Source: Erwinia sp. S63
GTDB taxonomy: Bacteria > Pseudomonadota > Gammaproteobacteria > Enterobacterales > Enterobacteriaceae
Length of the DNA: 64,000 nt
Assembly (NCBI RefSeq): GCF_016625195.1
Contig: NZ_JACVUP010000014.1
Coordinates: 1 to 64,000, forward strand
Direction: 5' to 3'
Below, in pieces: positions 20,387 through 28,238 of the stretch; within the stretch, counting starts at the first letter, position 1; the number at the start of each line of letters is the position of its first letter. A program made the translations under genes and the position numbers. The notes beneath the pieces are model-generated. The model did not search any database. It saw only the letters and a program-made list of their open reading frames with translations, and was not told the origin of the DNA.

Positions 20387-21586
20387 GTGGAGCATCACCC
20401 TAAACCTGCGGTTCCTGCCATCGTGACACTCGGATGGGTTCAAATCCTGTCGTGGGGCGGCTCGTTTTATCTTATGGCCGTGATGGCGAATCCGATTGTG
20501 GCGGAAACCGGCTGGTCGCAGCAGTGGGTATATGGCGCGTTGTCTTTGGGCATTTTGGTTTCTGGCCTGTTAGCACCCTTAAGTGGCCGCCTGATTGCGG
20601 GCAGTTATGGCCGCGTGCTGCTGGCGTCGAGCGGGGCGGTGATGGCGCTGGGCCTGGTGATCATGGGATTAAGCCACCATCTGCTGCTGTTCCTCTTTGC
20701 CTGGCTGATTATCGGCATTGGAATGGCGATGGGTTTATACGATTCCCTGTTTGCCACCCTCGGAACGCTTTATGGTGGACAGGCTCGCGGGGCGATTACC
20801 GGTATTACCCTCATCTCCGGCTTTTGTACCACGCTAGTGTGGCCCGGCACCGCGCTGCTGATTCACTGGCTTGACTGGCGCGGCGCCTGTTTCGCCATTG
20901 CCGCGCTATTAAGCCTAACCGTATTGCCTGCCTATTGTTATGCACTGCCTGCGCCGGTTAAGCCTATCGCGAAAGTTGCGGCGAAGGTCCGTGATAACAG
21001 TAGTGATTTGGCACCCGCGCTGTTTTGGCTGTTGTGCAGCATTTTCACCCTGGCTTCGGTGATTATGACCGCTATTTCGGTGCAGTTGATTAGTTTGTTA
21101 CAAGCCAGCGGCCACTCATTGACTGCCGCCTTAGCCATCAGCGCGATTCTCGGCCCTTGCCAGGTCGGTTCGCGGATTGTGGATATTGCGTTCAAACGGG
21201 GACATCCGATCTGGACGACGTTTTTCTCGGTAGGACTGGTGGCCATCGGATTGCTGTTGTTGACCTTATTTCCGCAGTTCGCGCTGGTCAGTATGGTGCT
21301 GTACGGCGCCGGAAATGGTTTGCGTGCGATAGTACGGGGAACTTTACCGCTGGTGATGGTCAAACCAGAGGCCTACGCCATTGTGGTAGGGCGCATGGCG
21401 CGTCCGGCTCTGATTGGCCAGGCATTAACGCCGCTGGTAGGGGGATATGTTTTTCAGCAGCTCGGGGCGAATGCCACATTATGGCTGCTGTGCCTGTTGG
21501 CGTTCGTGAATGTGTTGTTGGTGGGGGTGCTGAAGCAGAAATTGCCTGCGCTCAACCCACAACCGCAAAAGGGAGCTGTAAACTAA
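20387..21586 (+). CDS. MFS transporter, substrate unknown
   Basis: A 399-residue major facilitator with about 12 hydrophobic segments, beginning VTLGWVQILSWGGSFYLMAVM. The loop after the second helix has the family-type SGRLIAGSYGRVLLASSG. The GTG at 20387 is the likely start; the ribosome-binding site (ACGGAAAC) is weak. It stands alone between tus (divergent) and the Rrf2-type regulator gene. No substrate can be assigned; sequence style suggests an aromatic-acid or drug-type MFS carrier, but this is a guess. Confidence 0.8.
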   Translation: MEHHPKPAVPAIVTLGWVQILSWGGSFYLMAVMANPIVAETGWSQQWVYGALSLGILVSGLLAPLSGRLIAGSYGRVLLASSGAVMALGLVIMGLSHHLLLFLFAWLIIGIGMAMGLYDSLFATLGTLYGGQARGAITGITLISGFCTTLVWPGTALLIHWLDWRGACFAIAALLSLTVLPAYCYALPAPVKPIAKVAAKVRDNSSDLAPALFWLLCSIFTLASVIMTAISVQLISLLQASGHSLTAALAISAILGPCQVGSRIVDIAFKRGHPIWTTFFSVGLVAIGLLLLTLFPQFALVSMVLYGAGNGLRAIVRGTLPLVMVKPEAYAIVVGRMARPALIGQALTPLVGGYVFQQLGANATLWLLCLLAFVNVLLVGVLKQKLPALNPQPQKGAVN

Positions 21587-21744
21587 GCAGCCTGTGCGCT
21601 TCTGCCTGATCAAATGATGAATACGTGCCTTGATCACAGTCGCTGGCTTCTAAAAAGCAACAGTGTTTGTTATATTTATTGCTCATTGATTACTCACTGC
21701 CGCGGCACAAAAACAATAAGATAACCGCAACTCAGGATACAGAA

Positions 21745-22230
21745 ATGCTTGATTACCGCTTCCCGACAGCTTTGCAGATGGTTTTGAGCGTAGCGATGGC
21801 GGAGCAACTGGGCAAACGCTCGACCAGTGCCATTTTGGCTTATGGTCTTGAAGCGAACCCCAGTTTCATTCGGAAACTGATGGTTCCGTTAACTCGCGAT
21901 GGCATCATTGTCTCTACGCTTGGCCGTACCGGTTCGATTCACCTCGGTCGTCCAGCCGCGGACATTACGCTGCGCGATATTTATACTTCGGTGATTGAAG
22001 ATAAAAAACTCTGGGCTTCGCGTCCGGATGTGGCACCACGCTGTTTGGTGAGTGCCAACCTGTGCTGGTACTTCAAATCGATTGCGGAAGAGGCAGAAGA
22101 AGCCTCGCTGAAAGTACTGGAGACGCGCACGGTTGCAGATGCGCTGGCTGAGCTGAAGAAACACGATACCAGCGCCTGCGAAGAACTGCCTGACCTGGAA
22201 ATCGATGATCTCTGCAAGAAAGGGCGCTGA
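21745..22230 (+). CDS. oqxR: Rrf2-family regulator, OqxR-like
   Basis: DNA-binding Rrf2-type winged-helix protein, 162 residues. The N-terminal HTH (MLDYRFPTALQMVLSVAMAE onward, with NPSFIRKLMVPLTRDGII at about 34-51 and the wing RTGSIHLGRPA) resembles Klebsiella OqxR, the repressor of oqxAB, as I recall it. Two cysteines lie close together in PRCLVSANLCWYF, where other Rrf2 members bind Fe-S clusters, but the spacing differs and a cluster is not implied. The ATG at 21745 follows AGGA; the frame is open from 21667. It is convergent with oqxB and the likely repressor of the pump and of rarA. Confidence 0.8.
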   Translation: MLDYRFPTALQMVLSVAMAEQLGKRSTSAILAYGLEANPSFIRKLMVPLTRDGIIVSTLGRTGSIHLGRPAADITLRDIYTSVIEDKKLWASRPDVAPRCLVSANLCWYFKSIAEEAEEASLKVLETRTVADALAELKKHDTSACEELPDLEIDDLCKKGR

Positions 22231-22283
22231 TTATCTCTGATGCGCAATAAAGCGCGTCCCACAACTTTGCTATCACACCTTGA

Positions 22284-22308
22284 GGTCGTCATTTATGACG
22301 GCCTTTTT
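22284..22308 (+). terminator. Terminator of the oqxR-like gene
   Basis: GGTCGTCAT (22284-22292) pairs with ATGACGGCC (22295-22303) with one wobble, followed by TTTTT. Confidence 0.82.
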
Positions 22309-22419
22309 GCATTTCAGAACCTGAGACTCTGTATATCACCTGATTCTTCATTCACTAAACGACTGACTTAACCTAAGTCTTTTTTGGGCAGAAACATCTT
22401 AGGCTCCACTCTCACCCAT

Positions 22420-22451
22420 AAAAAAAGCTGCTATCCCAAAGGAATAGCAGC
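22420..22451 (-). terminator. Terminator of oqxAB
   Basis: GCTGCTAT (22427-22434) and ATAGCAGC (22444-22451) form a perfect stem; read on the minus strand it is followed by a run of seven T. It ends the oqxA-oqxB transcript. Confidence 0.9.
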
Positions 22452-22477
22452 CTTAACACGATTAACTTCTTACTTTA

Positions 22478-25400
22478 TTACACCGTTTGCACTTCCGCAT
22501 CCGGCTGCTTACGCGTGACCAGTTTACGTAACGTCACATAGAACACCGGCGTCAGGAACAGACCAAACAGCGTCACGCCCAGCATGCCGGAGAACACGGT
22601 AATCCCGGTGACACCACGCACTTCGGCACCCGCACCTTCACCCAGGATTAGCGGAATGGTCCCGGCGATAAAGGCAATCGAGGTCATCACGATAGGGCGC
22701 AGACGCAGGCGACAGGCTTCCAGCGCCGACTCGACAATCCCTTTGCCTTGCATTTCCAGCTCACGGGCGAACTCGACAATAAGAATCGCGTTCTTACATG
22801 CCAGCCCCATCAGCACCACCAGACCGACCTGCACAAACACGTTGTTATCACCGCCGGTGAGCCACACACCGACCAGCGCGGACAGCATGGTGACCGGCAC
22901 AATCAGGATTACCGCCAGCGGCAGCGTCCAACTCTCATACAGTGCCGCCAGCACCAGGAACGCCAACAGCACGGCGACCGGGAAGACGATAAACGCGGTG
23001 TTGCCCTGTGTGGCCTGCTGATAGCTCAGGTCGGTCCATTCGATGTTCATGCCATTCGGCAATACCTGGCCCGACATCGCTTCCAGCTTCTCCATTGCCT
23101 GCGCTGAAGAGAGCACGCGTGGATCGGCATCACCAATCAAGTCCGCCGCCGGATAGCCGTTATAACGAATCACCGGATCGGGGCCGTAGGTGGTGGTGAT
23201 GTTCACCATACTGCCGATTGGCACCATCTCGCCCTGATTATTGCGGGTACGCAGATTGGCAATATCCTGCACGCTGTTACGGAAATCCCCGTCTGCCTGC
23301 GCCATCACACGCCAGGTACGACCAAACTTATTGAAGTCGTTGACGTAAGAGGAGCCAAGATACACCTGCAAGGTGCTAAACAGATCGGTCAGCGAAACGC
23401 CTTGCGCTTTAGCCTTGTCGCGATCCACCTGCACATCCAGCTGCGGTACGTTGGCCTGATAGGATGAGATTGGGAACATCATGCCAGGTGTCTGCATCAC
23501 CGCACCGGACAAGGTATTGATGGCGGTTTGCAGCGCCCCGTAACCTAAGCCCGCACGATCCTGCACATACAGCGAGTAACCCGATCCTTGCCCCAGACCC
23601 AGAATCGGCGGTGGCATAATCGAGAAACCGAAGCCCTGCTGGATTTTGGAGATTTTCGCGTTGATTTCAGCGTTAATTTCCGCAGCCGTACGGGTACGTT
23701 CATTAAACGGCTTCAGGCCGAAGAATACGGTTCCTGTATTCGGTGTATTAGTGAACTGCAAGGCATTTAGGCCAGGGAAGGCGACCGAATAGGCCACGCC
23801 TTCGGTGTTCATGCCGATCTCGCTCATCTTACGAATCACTTCATCGGTGCGTGCCAGTGATGATCCTTCTGGCATTTTCACGCCACCAATCAGATACAGC
23901 TTATCCTGCGTTGGAATAAAGCCGCCCGGTACGGTGTGGAACATAAAGCCCGCGCCCGCCAGCAACAGCACATACACGCCAAACACCGCACCACGACGAC
24001 GCAGGGTTTTGCCGACCATCGACTCGTAGCCATCCGAGCTGCGCTGGAAGAAGCGGTTGAACGGACGGAAAATCCAGCCGAGCAAGCGATCAATCAGACG
24101 CGTTGGCATATCTTTCGGTGCGTCATGGGCTTTCAACAACTTGGCCGCCAGCGCCGGAGAGAGCGTCAGTGAGTTGATGGCAGAGATCACCGTGGAGATG
24201 GCAATCGTCACCGCAAACTGCTTGTAGAACTGACCGGTTACGCCCGACAGGAACGCCATCGGCACGAATACCGCACACAGCACTAACGCAATCGCGATAA
24301 TGGGCCCCGACACTTCGCGCATCGCCTGATGCGCCGCCGCCGTCGGTGAGAGTCCCATCGCAATATTACGCTCGACGTTCTCCACCACCACAATGGCGTC
24401 ATCGACCACGATGCCTATCGCGAGCACCAAGCCAAACAAGCTGAGCGTGTTAAGCGAGAAGCCCAGCAGATACAGCACGCTAAAGGTTCCCACAACTGAC
24501 ACAGGCACCGCCAGCAACGGGATGATGGACGCGCGCCAGGTTTGCAGGAACAGGATTACCACCAGCACCACCAGCACAATCGCTTCAAACAGCGTTTGCA
24601 CCACGGCACGGATTGAGTCACGCACGAACACCGTTGGGTCGTACGGCGCGGCCCACTGCACATCATCCGGGAAACGGGTGGCCAGTTCGGCCATCTTGTC
24701 ACGCACGGCGTTAGACAGGTCGATGGCGTTGGCGCCCGGTGCCTGGAAGATACCGATGCCGACCGCGTCCTTGTTGTTCAACTGCGAGCGCAGGGCGTAG
24801 CTGCCGGAACCCATCTCAATGCGCGCCACGTCACGCAGGCGTACCAGCGAGCCGTCATCGGCGGTTTTCAGGATGATATTGCCGAACTGCTCCTCGCTCT
24901 CCAGACGGCCCTGGGTGTTGATCGACAGCAGGAAGTCGCTGGCCTTTTTGGTCGGCTCTGCGCCCAACTGACCGGCAGACACCTGCACGTTCTGCTCCTG
25001 CATGGCGCTGACCACATCAGAAGCGGTCATGCCACGCGCCGCCACCTTGTTGGGATCGAGCCAGACGCGCATCGCATACTCGCCCGCCCCGAAGATCTGA
25101 ATCTGACCGACGCCCGGCAGGCGCGCTAATTCATCTTTCACCTTCAGAGTGGCGTAGTTACGCAGATAGAGTGAGTCATACTTGCCCTTTGGCGAGAACA
25201 TGTGCACCACCAGCGTAAGCGTCGGTGACATTTTCTGCGTGGTCAGACCCAACTGACGCACTTCCTCAGGCAAGCGGGCTTCCGCCTGCGCCACACGGTT
25301 TTGCACCTGAACCTGCGCCTGGTCTGGATCGGTACCTGGACGGAAGGTGACGGTGGTGACCAGCACGCCATCAGAACCGGCCACTGACTTCATGTACATC

Positions 25401-25630
25401 ATGTTTTCGACCCCGTTGATCGCCTCTTCCAGCGGCGTCGCCACCGAATCAGCAATCACTTTGGGGTTGGCACCAGGGTATTCCGCGCGTACCTGCACGC
25501 TGGGTGGCACCACGTTGGGATATTCACTGATCGGCAGTAGCGGTATGGCGATCAGACCGGTGGTAAATATCAAGATCGACAGCACCGCCGCGAAAATCGG
25601 TCGGTCGATAAAAAAGCGGGAGAAATCCAT
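22478..25630 (-). CDS. oqxB: RND multidrug efflux pump, inner-membrane subunit (OqxB-like)
   Basis: A 1050-residue proton-driven RND transporter (HAE1 family) that expels drugs such as quinolones across both membranes with OqxA and a TolC-type channel. The proton-relay aspartate pair is in IGIVVDDAIVVVENVERN (TM4) and the lysine in LACKNAILIVEFAREL (TM10). The N-terminus MDFSRFFIDRPIFAAVLSIL and many long stretches match Klebsiella OqxB as I remember it, more than they do AcrB. It lies 18 bases after oqxA; no outer-membrane factor is encoded here. Confidence 0.93.
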   Translation of the reverse strand: MDFSRFFIDRPIFAAVLSILIFTTGLIAIPLLPISEYPNVVPPSVQVRAEYPGANPKVIADSVATPLEEAINGVENMMYMKSVAGSDGVLVTTVTFRPGTDPDQAQVQVQNRVAQAEARLPEEVRQLGLTTQKMSPTLTLVVHMFSPKGKYDSLYLRNYATLKVKDELARLPGVGQIQIFGAGEYAMRVWLDPNKVAARGMTASDVVSAMQEQNVQVSAGQLGAEPTKKASDFLLSINTQGRLESEEQFGNIILKTADDGSLVRLRDVARIEMGSGSYALRSQLNNKDAVGIGIFQAPGANAIDLSNAVRDKMAELATRFPDDVQWAAPYDPTVFVRDSIRAVVQTLFEAIVLVVLVVILFLQTWRASIIPLLAVPVSVVGTFSVLYLLGFSLNTLSLFGLVLAIGIVVDDAIVVVENVERNIAMGLSPTAAAHQAMREVSGPIIAIALVLCAVFVPMAFLSGVTGQFYKQFAVTIAISTVISAINSLTLSPALAAKLLKAHDAPKDMPTRLIDRLLGWIFRPFNRFFQRSSDGYESMVGKTLRRRGAVFGVYVLLLAGAGFMFHTVPGGFIPTQDKLYLIGGVKMPEGSSLARTDEVIRKMSEIGMNTEGVAYSVAFPGLNALQFTNTPNTGTVFFGLKPFNERTRTAAEINAEINAKISKIQQGFGFSIMPPPILGLGQGSGYSLYVQDRAGLGYGALQTAINTLSGAVMQTPGMMFPISSYQANVPQLDVQVDRDKAKAQGVSLTDLFSTLQVYLGSSYVNDFNKFGRTWRVMAQADGDFRNSVQDIANLRTRNNQGEMVPIGSMVNITTTYGPDPVIRYNGYPAADLIGDADPRVLSSAQAMEKLEAMSGQVLPNGMNIEWTDLSYQQATQGNTAFIVFPVAVLLAFLVLAALYESWTLPLAVILIVPVTMLSALVGVWLTGGDNNVFVQVGLVVLMGLACKNAILIVEFARELEMQGKGIVESALEACRLRLRPIVMTSIAFIAGTIPLILGEGAGAEVRGVTGITVFSGMLGVTLFGLFLTPVFYVTLRKLVTRKQPDAEVQTV

Positions 25631-25648
25631 AACAGGCAGTCTCGATTA

Positions 25649-26803
25649 TTATTGAGCGGAGCGCATTGCCACCGGCTGAGCTTTCACCGGCATGCCAGGC
25701 ATGAAGACTTTCTGCAGGCCATTGACGATAACCTTGTCACCCGGTTTCAAACCGGATTGCACAATGCGCAGGCCATCAGCCAGCTCGCCAGCCTGAATAT
25801 CGCGACGCTCGGCTTTACCCTGCGCATCGACCACATAAACGTATTTACGATCCTGATCGGTCAGCACCGCTTTATCGTCGATCAACAGCGCGTTAAACGC
25901 GGCACTGCCGGGCAGACGCACGCGGGCAAACAGACCGGGCGTGAATTGACGTTCATGATTATCCAGCGTGGCGCGCATGCGAATGGTGCCGGTGCTGGCC
26001 GTCAGCTGGTTGTCGAGGAAATCAACGGTGCCACGATGCGGATACCCCTGTTCACCGGTCAGAGCGATTTCAACTGGCAGCGAGCCGCGGTTTTGTCCCT
26101 GGCGTGCCATCGCCTGATATTGCAGATAGGTGCCTTCATCGACATCGAAATAGACATACATGCGATCCTGCGACACCAGCGTGGTGAGCACGCTGGCACT
26201 GTCACCGGCGGTCACCAGGTTGCCGGTGGTGATCATCGCGCGGCTGGCGCGGCCATCAATCGGGGCTGTCACGCGGGTAAAGTCGAGGTTCAGCTGCGCC
26301 ATGTCGACCGCTGCCTGCGCAGAAAGCACATTGGCCTGCGCCTGGCTGGCGGCAGAACGACGCTGTTCCCACTCTTCACGGGATACCACATTGGTGCCGA
26401 TCAGTTTATCGGTACGCGCCGATTCACTGCGGGCCAGCGAAGCCTGACTGCGCGCCGTGGCCAATTCAGCTTGTGCCTGCTCTAACGTGGCGCGGTAGGT
26501 GCGGTCATCGATGGTGAACAGCACCTGACCCTTTTTCACGTCATCGCCTTCGCGATAGTTAACCTGATCGATATAGCCGGAAACGCGGGGGCGCAGCTGC
26601 ACACTCTGCACCGCTTCAAAGCGACCATTGAAGCTATCCCATTGGCTGACTTTTTGTTCGACCACCTGCGCGACACTCACTTCGGGCGGCGGTGGCGGGG
26701 CGTTTTGCGCCACACCCCGATCGCAAGCGGCCAGCAGGCTTCCCAGCAACATCACTCCTGACAGGCTTACCGCCCGACGAACCCCATATGTTTGCAGATG
26801 CAT
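25649..26803 (-). CDS. oqxA: RND efflux periplasmic adaptor (OqxA-like)
   Basis: Membrane-fusion protein linking OqxB to the outer-membrane channel. An N-terminal lipoprotein signal with lipobox LAAC (LLGSLLAACDRG) is followed by the biotinyl/lipoyl-like segment SVQLRPRVSGYIDQVNYREG, an alpha-hairpin rich in Ala and Gln (about residues 95-165), and VTAPIDGRASRAMITTGNLV. The frame is open to 26842, but the ATG at 26803 gives a compact signal peptide and 384 residues. It is divergent from the rarA-like gene. Confidence 0.92.
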   Translation of the reverse strand: MHLQTYGVRRAVSLSGVMLLGSLLAACDRGVAQNAPPPPPEVSVAQVVEQKVSQWDSFNGRFEAVQSVQLRPRVSGYIDQVNYREGDDVKKGQVLFTIDDRTYRATLEQAQAELATARSQASLARSESARTDKLIGTNVVSREEWEQRRSAASQAQANVLSAQAAVDMAQLNLDFTRVTAPIDGRASRAMITTGNLVTAGDSASVLTTLVSQDRMYVYFDVDEGTYLQYQAMARQGQNRGSLPVEIALTGEQGYPHRGTVDFLDNQLTASTGTIRMRATLDNHERQFTPGLFARVRLPGSAAFNALLIDDKAVLTDQDRKYVYVVDAQGKAERRDIQAGELADGLRIVQSGLKPGDKVIVNGLQKVFMPGMPVKAQPVAMRSAQ

Positions 26804-26868
26804 TGTTGTTATTCCGCGTTGGTGTGAAAAAAAAAAGGACATGTACGAAAAATCTGCAACTTTTAAGA

Positions 26869-27023
26869 TTGCATTAAAACGCGATGAGTGTAGGCTGCTG
26901 CAAACTGCATCTGCAAGAATATCTGATACACTTTATGTGCTGTTTTGATCAATTCGTTTCAGTGGGGGAAAGCCCCTACAGCGAGTGCGGCATTTAATGC
27001 AATAATAAAACTTGCATTAAATG
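26869..27023. promoter_or_regulatory. Repeated TTGCATTAAA operator-like boxes
   Basis: The divergent oqxA-rarA region contains TTGCATTAAA at 26869-26878, and the pair CATTTAATGCAA (26991-27002) and TTGCATTAAATG (27012-27023), which are perfect inverted 12-mers separated by 9 bases. One box lies near the oqxA start and the pair near the rarA start. The half-site resembles known Rrf2-type (NsrR-like) boxes, so OqxR is the likely ligand; this is inference. Confidence 0.65.
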
Positions 27024-27098
27024 TCATAGTCAGTCACCCTTAAAGTGTAATTGCAACTGATACTGATACTGTTCGTTAAGGCGACGGGAGAAAATGGG

Positions 27099-27446
27099 AT
27101 GATGAGCGACGCATTTATTCACGATCTGATCGACTGGATTGATAACAACATTGAAGCACGTCTGGATCTGGACACCGTAGCAGGGCGCGCCGGTTATTCG
27201 AAATGGCACCTGCAGCGTATGTTCAAAGAGCACACCGGCTACCCGCTGGGTGAGTACATCCGTAATAAGAAACTGAAAAAATCGGCGGACCGTTTAACGA
27301 CCACCAACGAACCGATCCTCAATGTGGCCATCTCACTGGGATTTGATTCGCAGCAGTCGTTTAATCGCAGCTTTAAACGCCAGTTCGGTGTAGCGCCAGG
27401 TGCATGGCGTAGACATGCCGTTCCTGCCGCCAGCGCGATGCAGTAA
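27099..27446 (+). CDS. rarA: AraC-family activator, RarA/MarA/SoxS type
   Basis: Small one-domain regulator (115 residues) made of the double helix-turn-helix only, like MarA, SoxS, RamA and RarA. It has AGYSKWHLQRMFKEHTG (first HTH, about residues 30-46) and ISLGFDSQQSFNRSFKRQFG (second HTH, about 80-99). Location next to oqxAB, as in Klebsiella, points to RarA, an activator of efflux. Two adjacent ATGs exist at 27099 and 27102; the first has the better distance to GGGAG. It has no effector domain, so its level is probably set by transcription, plausibly through OqxR. Confidence 0.8.
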   Translation: MMSDAFIHDLIDWIDNNIEARLDLDTVAGRAGYSKWHLQRMFKEHTGYPLGEYIRNKKLKKSADRLTTTNEPILNVAISLGFDSQQSFNRSFKRQFGVAPGAWRRHAVPAASAMQ

Positions 27447-27534
27447 CACCTCCGCCAGGGCCAGCCATGCTGGCCCGCGTTTTTCTCCGCGATAAAACTG
27501 CTATTATCGGCGTCCTGCCCTTCAGGATGTCACT

Positions 27535-27969
27535 ATGTCAAAGAAACTCTGGATTGGATTACTCCTCGCGCTGGCCGCCACATGGGCCGGACTGAAACCG
27601 CACTTAGGCGGTAAAACCGCTGCGCACAGCGCTGATATTGCGCAACTCACCGATGCCAATACCGTCGCTCGCTGGTTGCAGCAGCACCATAAACTGCCCG
27701 ATTTATACCTCACCAAAAGCGAAGCCCGCCGTCAGGGCTGGAACCCGAGCAAAGGCGACTTGTGCAACGTATTGCCTGGCCGGGCCATTGGTGGCGATCG
27801 TTTTAGCAATCGTGAGCATCGTCTGCCGATGCAACAAGGGCGGCAGTGGTATGAAGCCGATGTGAATTACGATTGCGGTCACCGCGATGCCGATCGTCTG
27901 CTTTACTCTTCAGATGGGCTGATCTTTCTGACCACCGATCATTATCGCAGCTTCAAACAGGTGAACTAA
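27535..27969 (+). CDS. Secreted barnase-family guanyl-preferring RNase
   Basis: A 144-residue protein with an N-terminal signal (LWIGLLLALAATWAGL) and a microbial RNase domain. The catalytic Glu (YEADVNYD), Arg (ADRLLYSSD) and His (FLTTDHYRSF) of barnase are all conserved, as is GRAIGGDRFSNRE. Two cysteines (DLCNV and YDCGH) could form a disulfide, as expected for an exported enzyme. The barstar gene follows after two bases, so the pair is made together. It may act as a secreted nuclease; use against competitors is possible but not shown. Confidence 0.9.
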   Translation: MSKKLWIGLLLALAATWAGLKPHLGGKTAAHSADIAQLTDANTVARWLQQHHKLPDLYLTKSEARRQGWNPSKGDLCNVLPGRAIGGDRFSNREHRLPMQQGRQWYEADVNYDCGHRDADRLLYSSDGLIFLTTDHYRSFKQVN

Positions 27970-27971
27970 CC

Positions 27972-28238
27972 ATGTTGATGCTCTCTTTTGATTTCCGGCA
28001 ACTGGCCGATCGGCAGGCATTTTACCGTGAGTTTGTGGCGCAAAGTGGCTGCAGCGGGGAGTTTGGCTGTAATCTGGATGCACTGTGGGATTGGCTGACG
28101 GGCGGGATTGCGCTGCCGGCTGAATTGCATTTACATCATATTGCACAGGCGAGCGAGGCGGAGTTTGCACCGGTGTTGGCGCTGATGGAAGAAGCGGCGC
28201 AGCAGCTGCGAGGCGAGCTGCGCCTGATTCAGGACTGA
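27972..28238 (+). CDS. Barstar-family RNase inhibitor
   Basis: An 88-residue cytoplasmic protein that should bind and block the RNase encoded just upstream. The conserved GCNLDALWDWLTGG (about residues 31-44) contains the two aspartates that plug the barnase active site. The frame is open from 27873, but starts before 27972 overlap the RNase gene and lack family sequence. A second ATG two codons on (MLSFDF) is also possible. Its stop codon directly abuts that of the convergent srfC. Confidence 0.9.
   Translation: MLMLSFDFRQLADRQAFYREFVAQSGCSGEFGCNLDALWDWLTGGIALPAELHLHHIAQASEAEFAPVLALMEEAAQQLRGELRLIQD

Noticed and set aside
19304..21586. dif recombination site near tus
   Set aside because: I looked for a dif-like XerCD core near the Ter site and saw none; it may lie outside the window.
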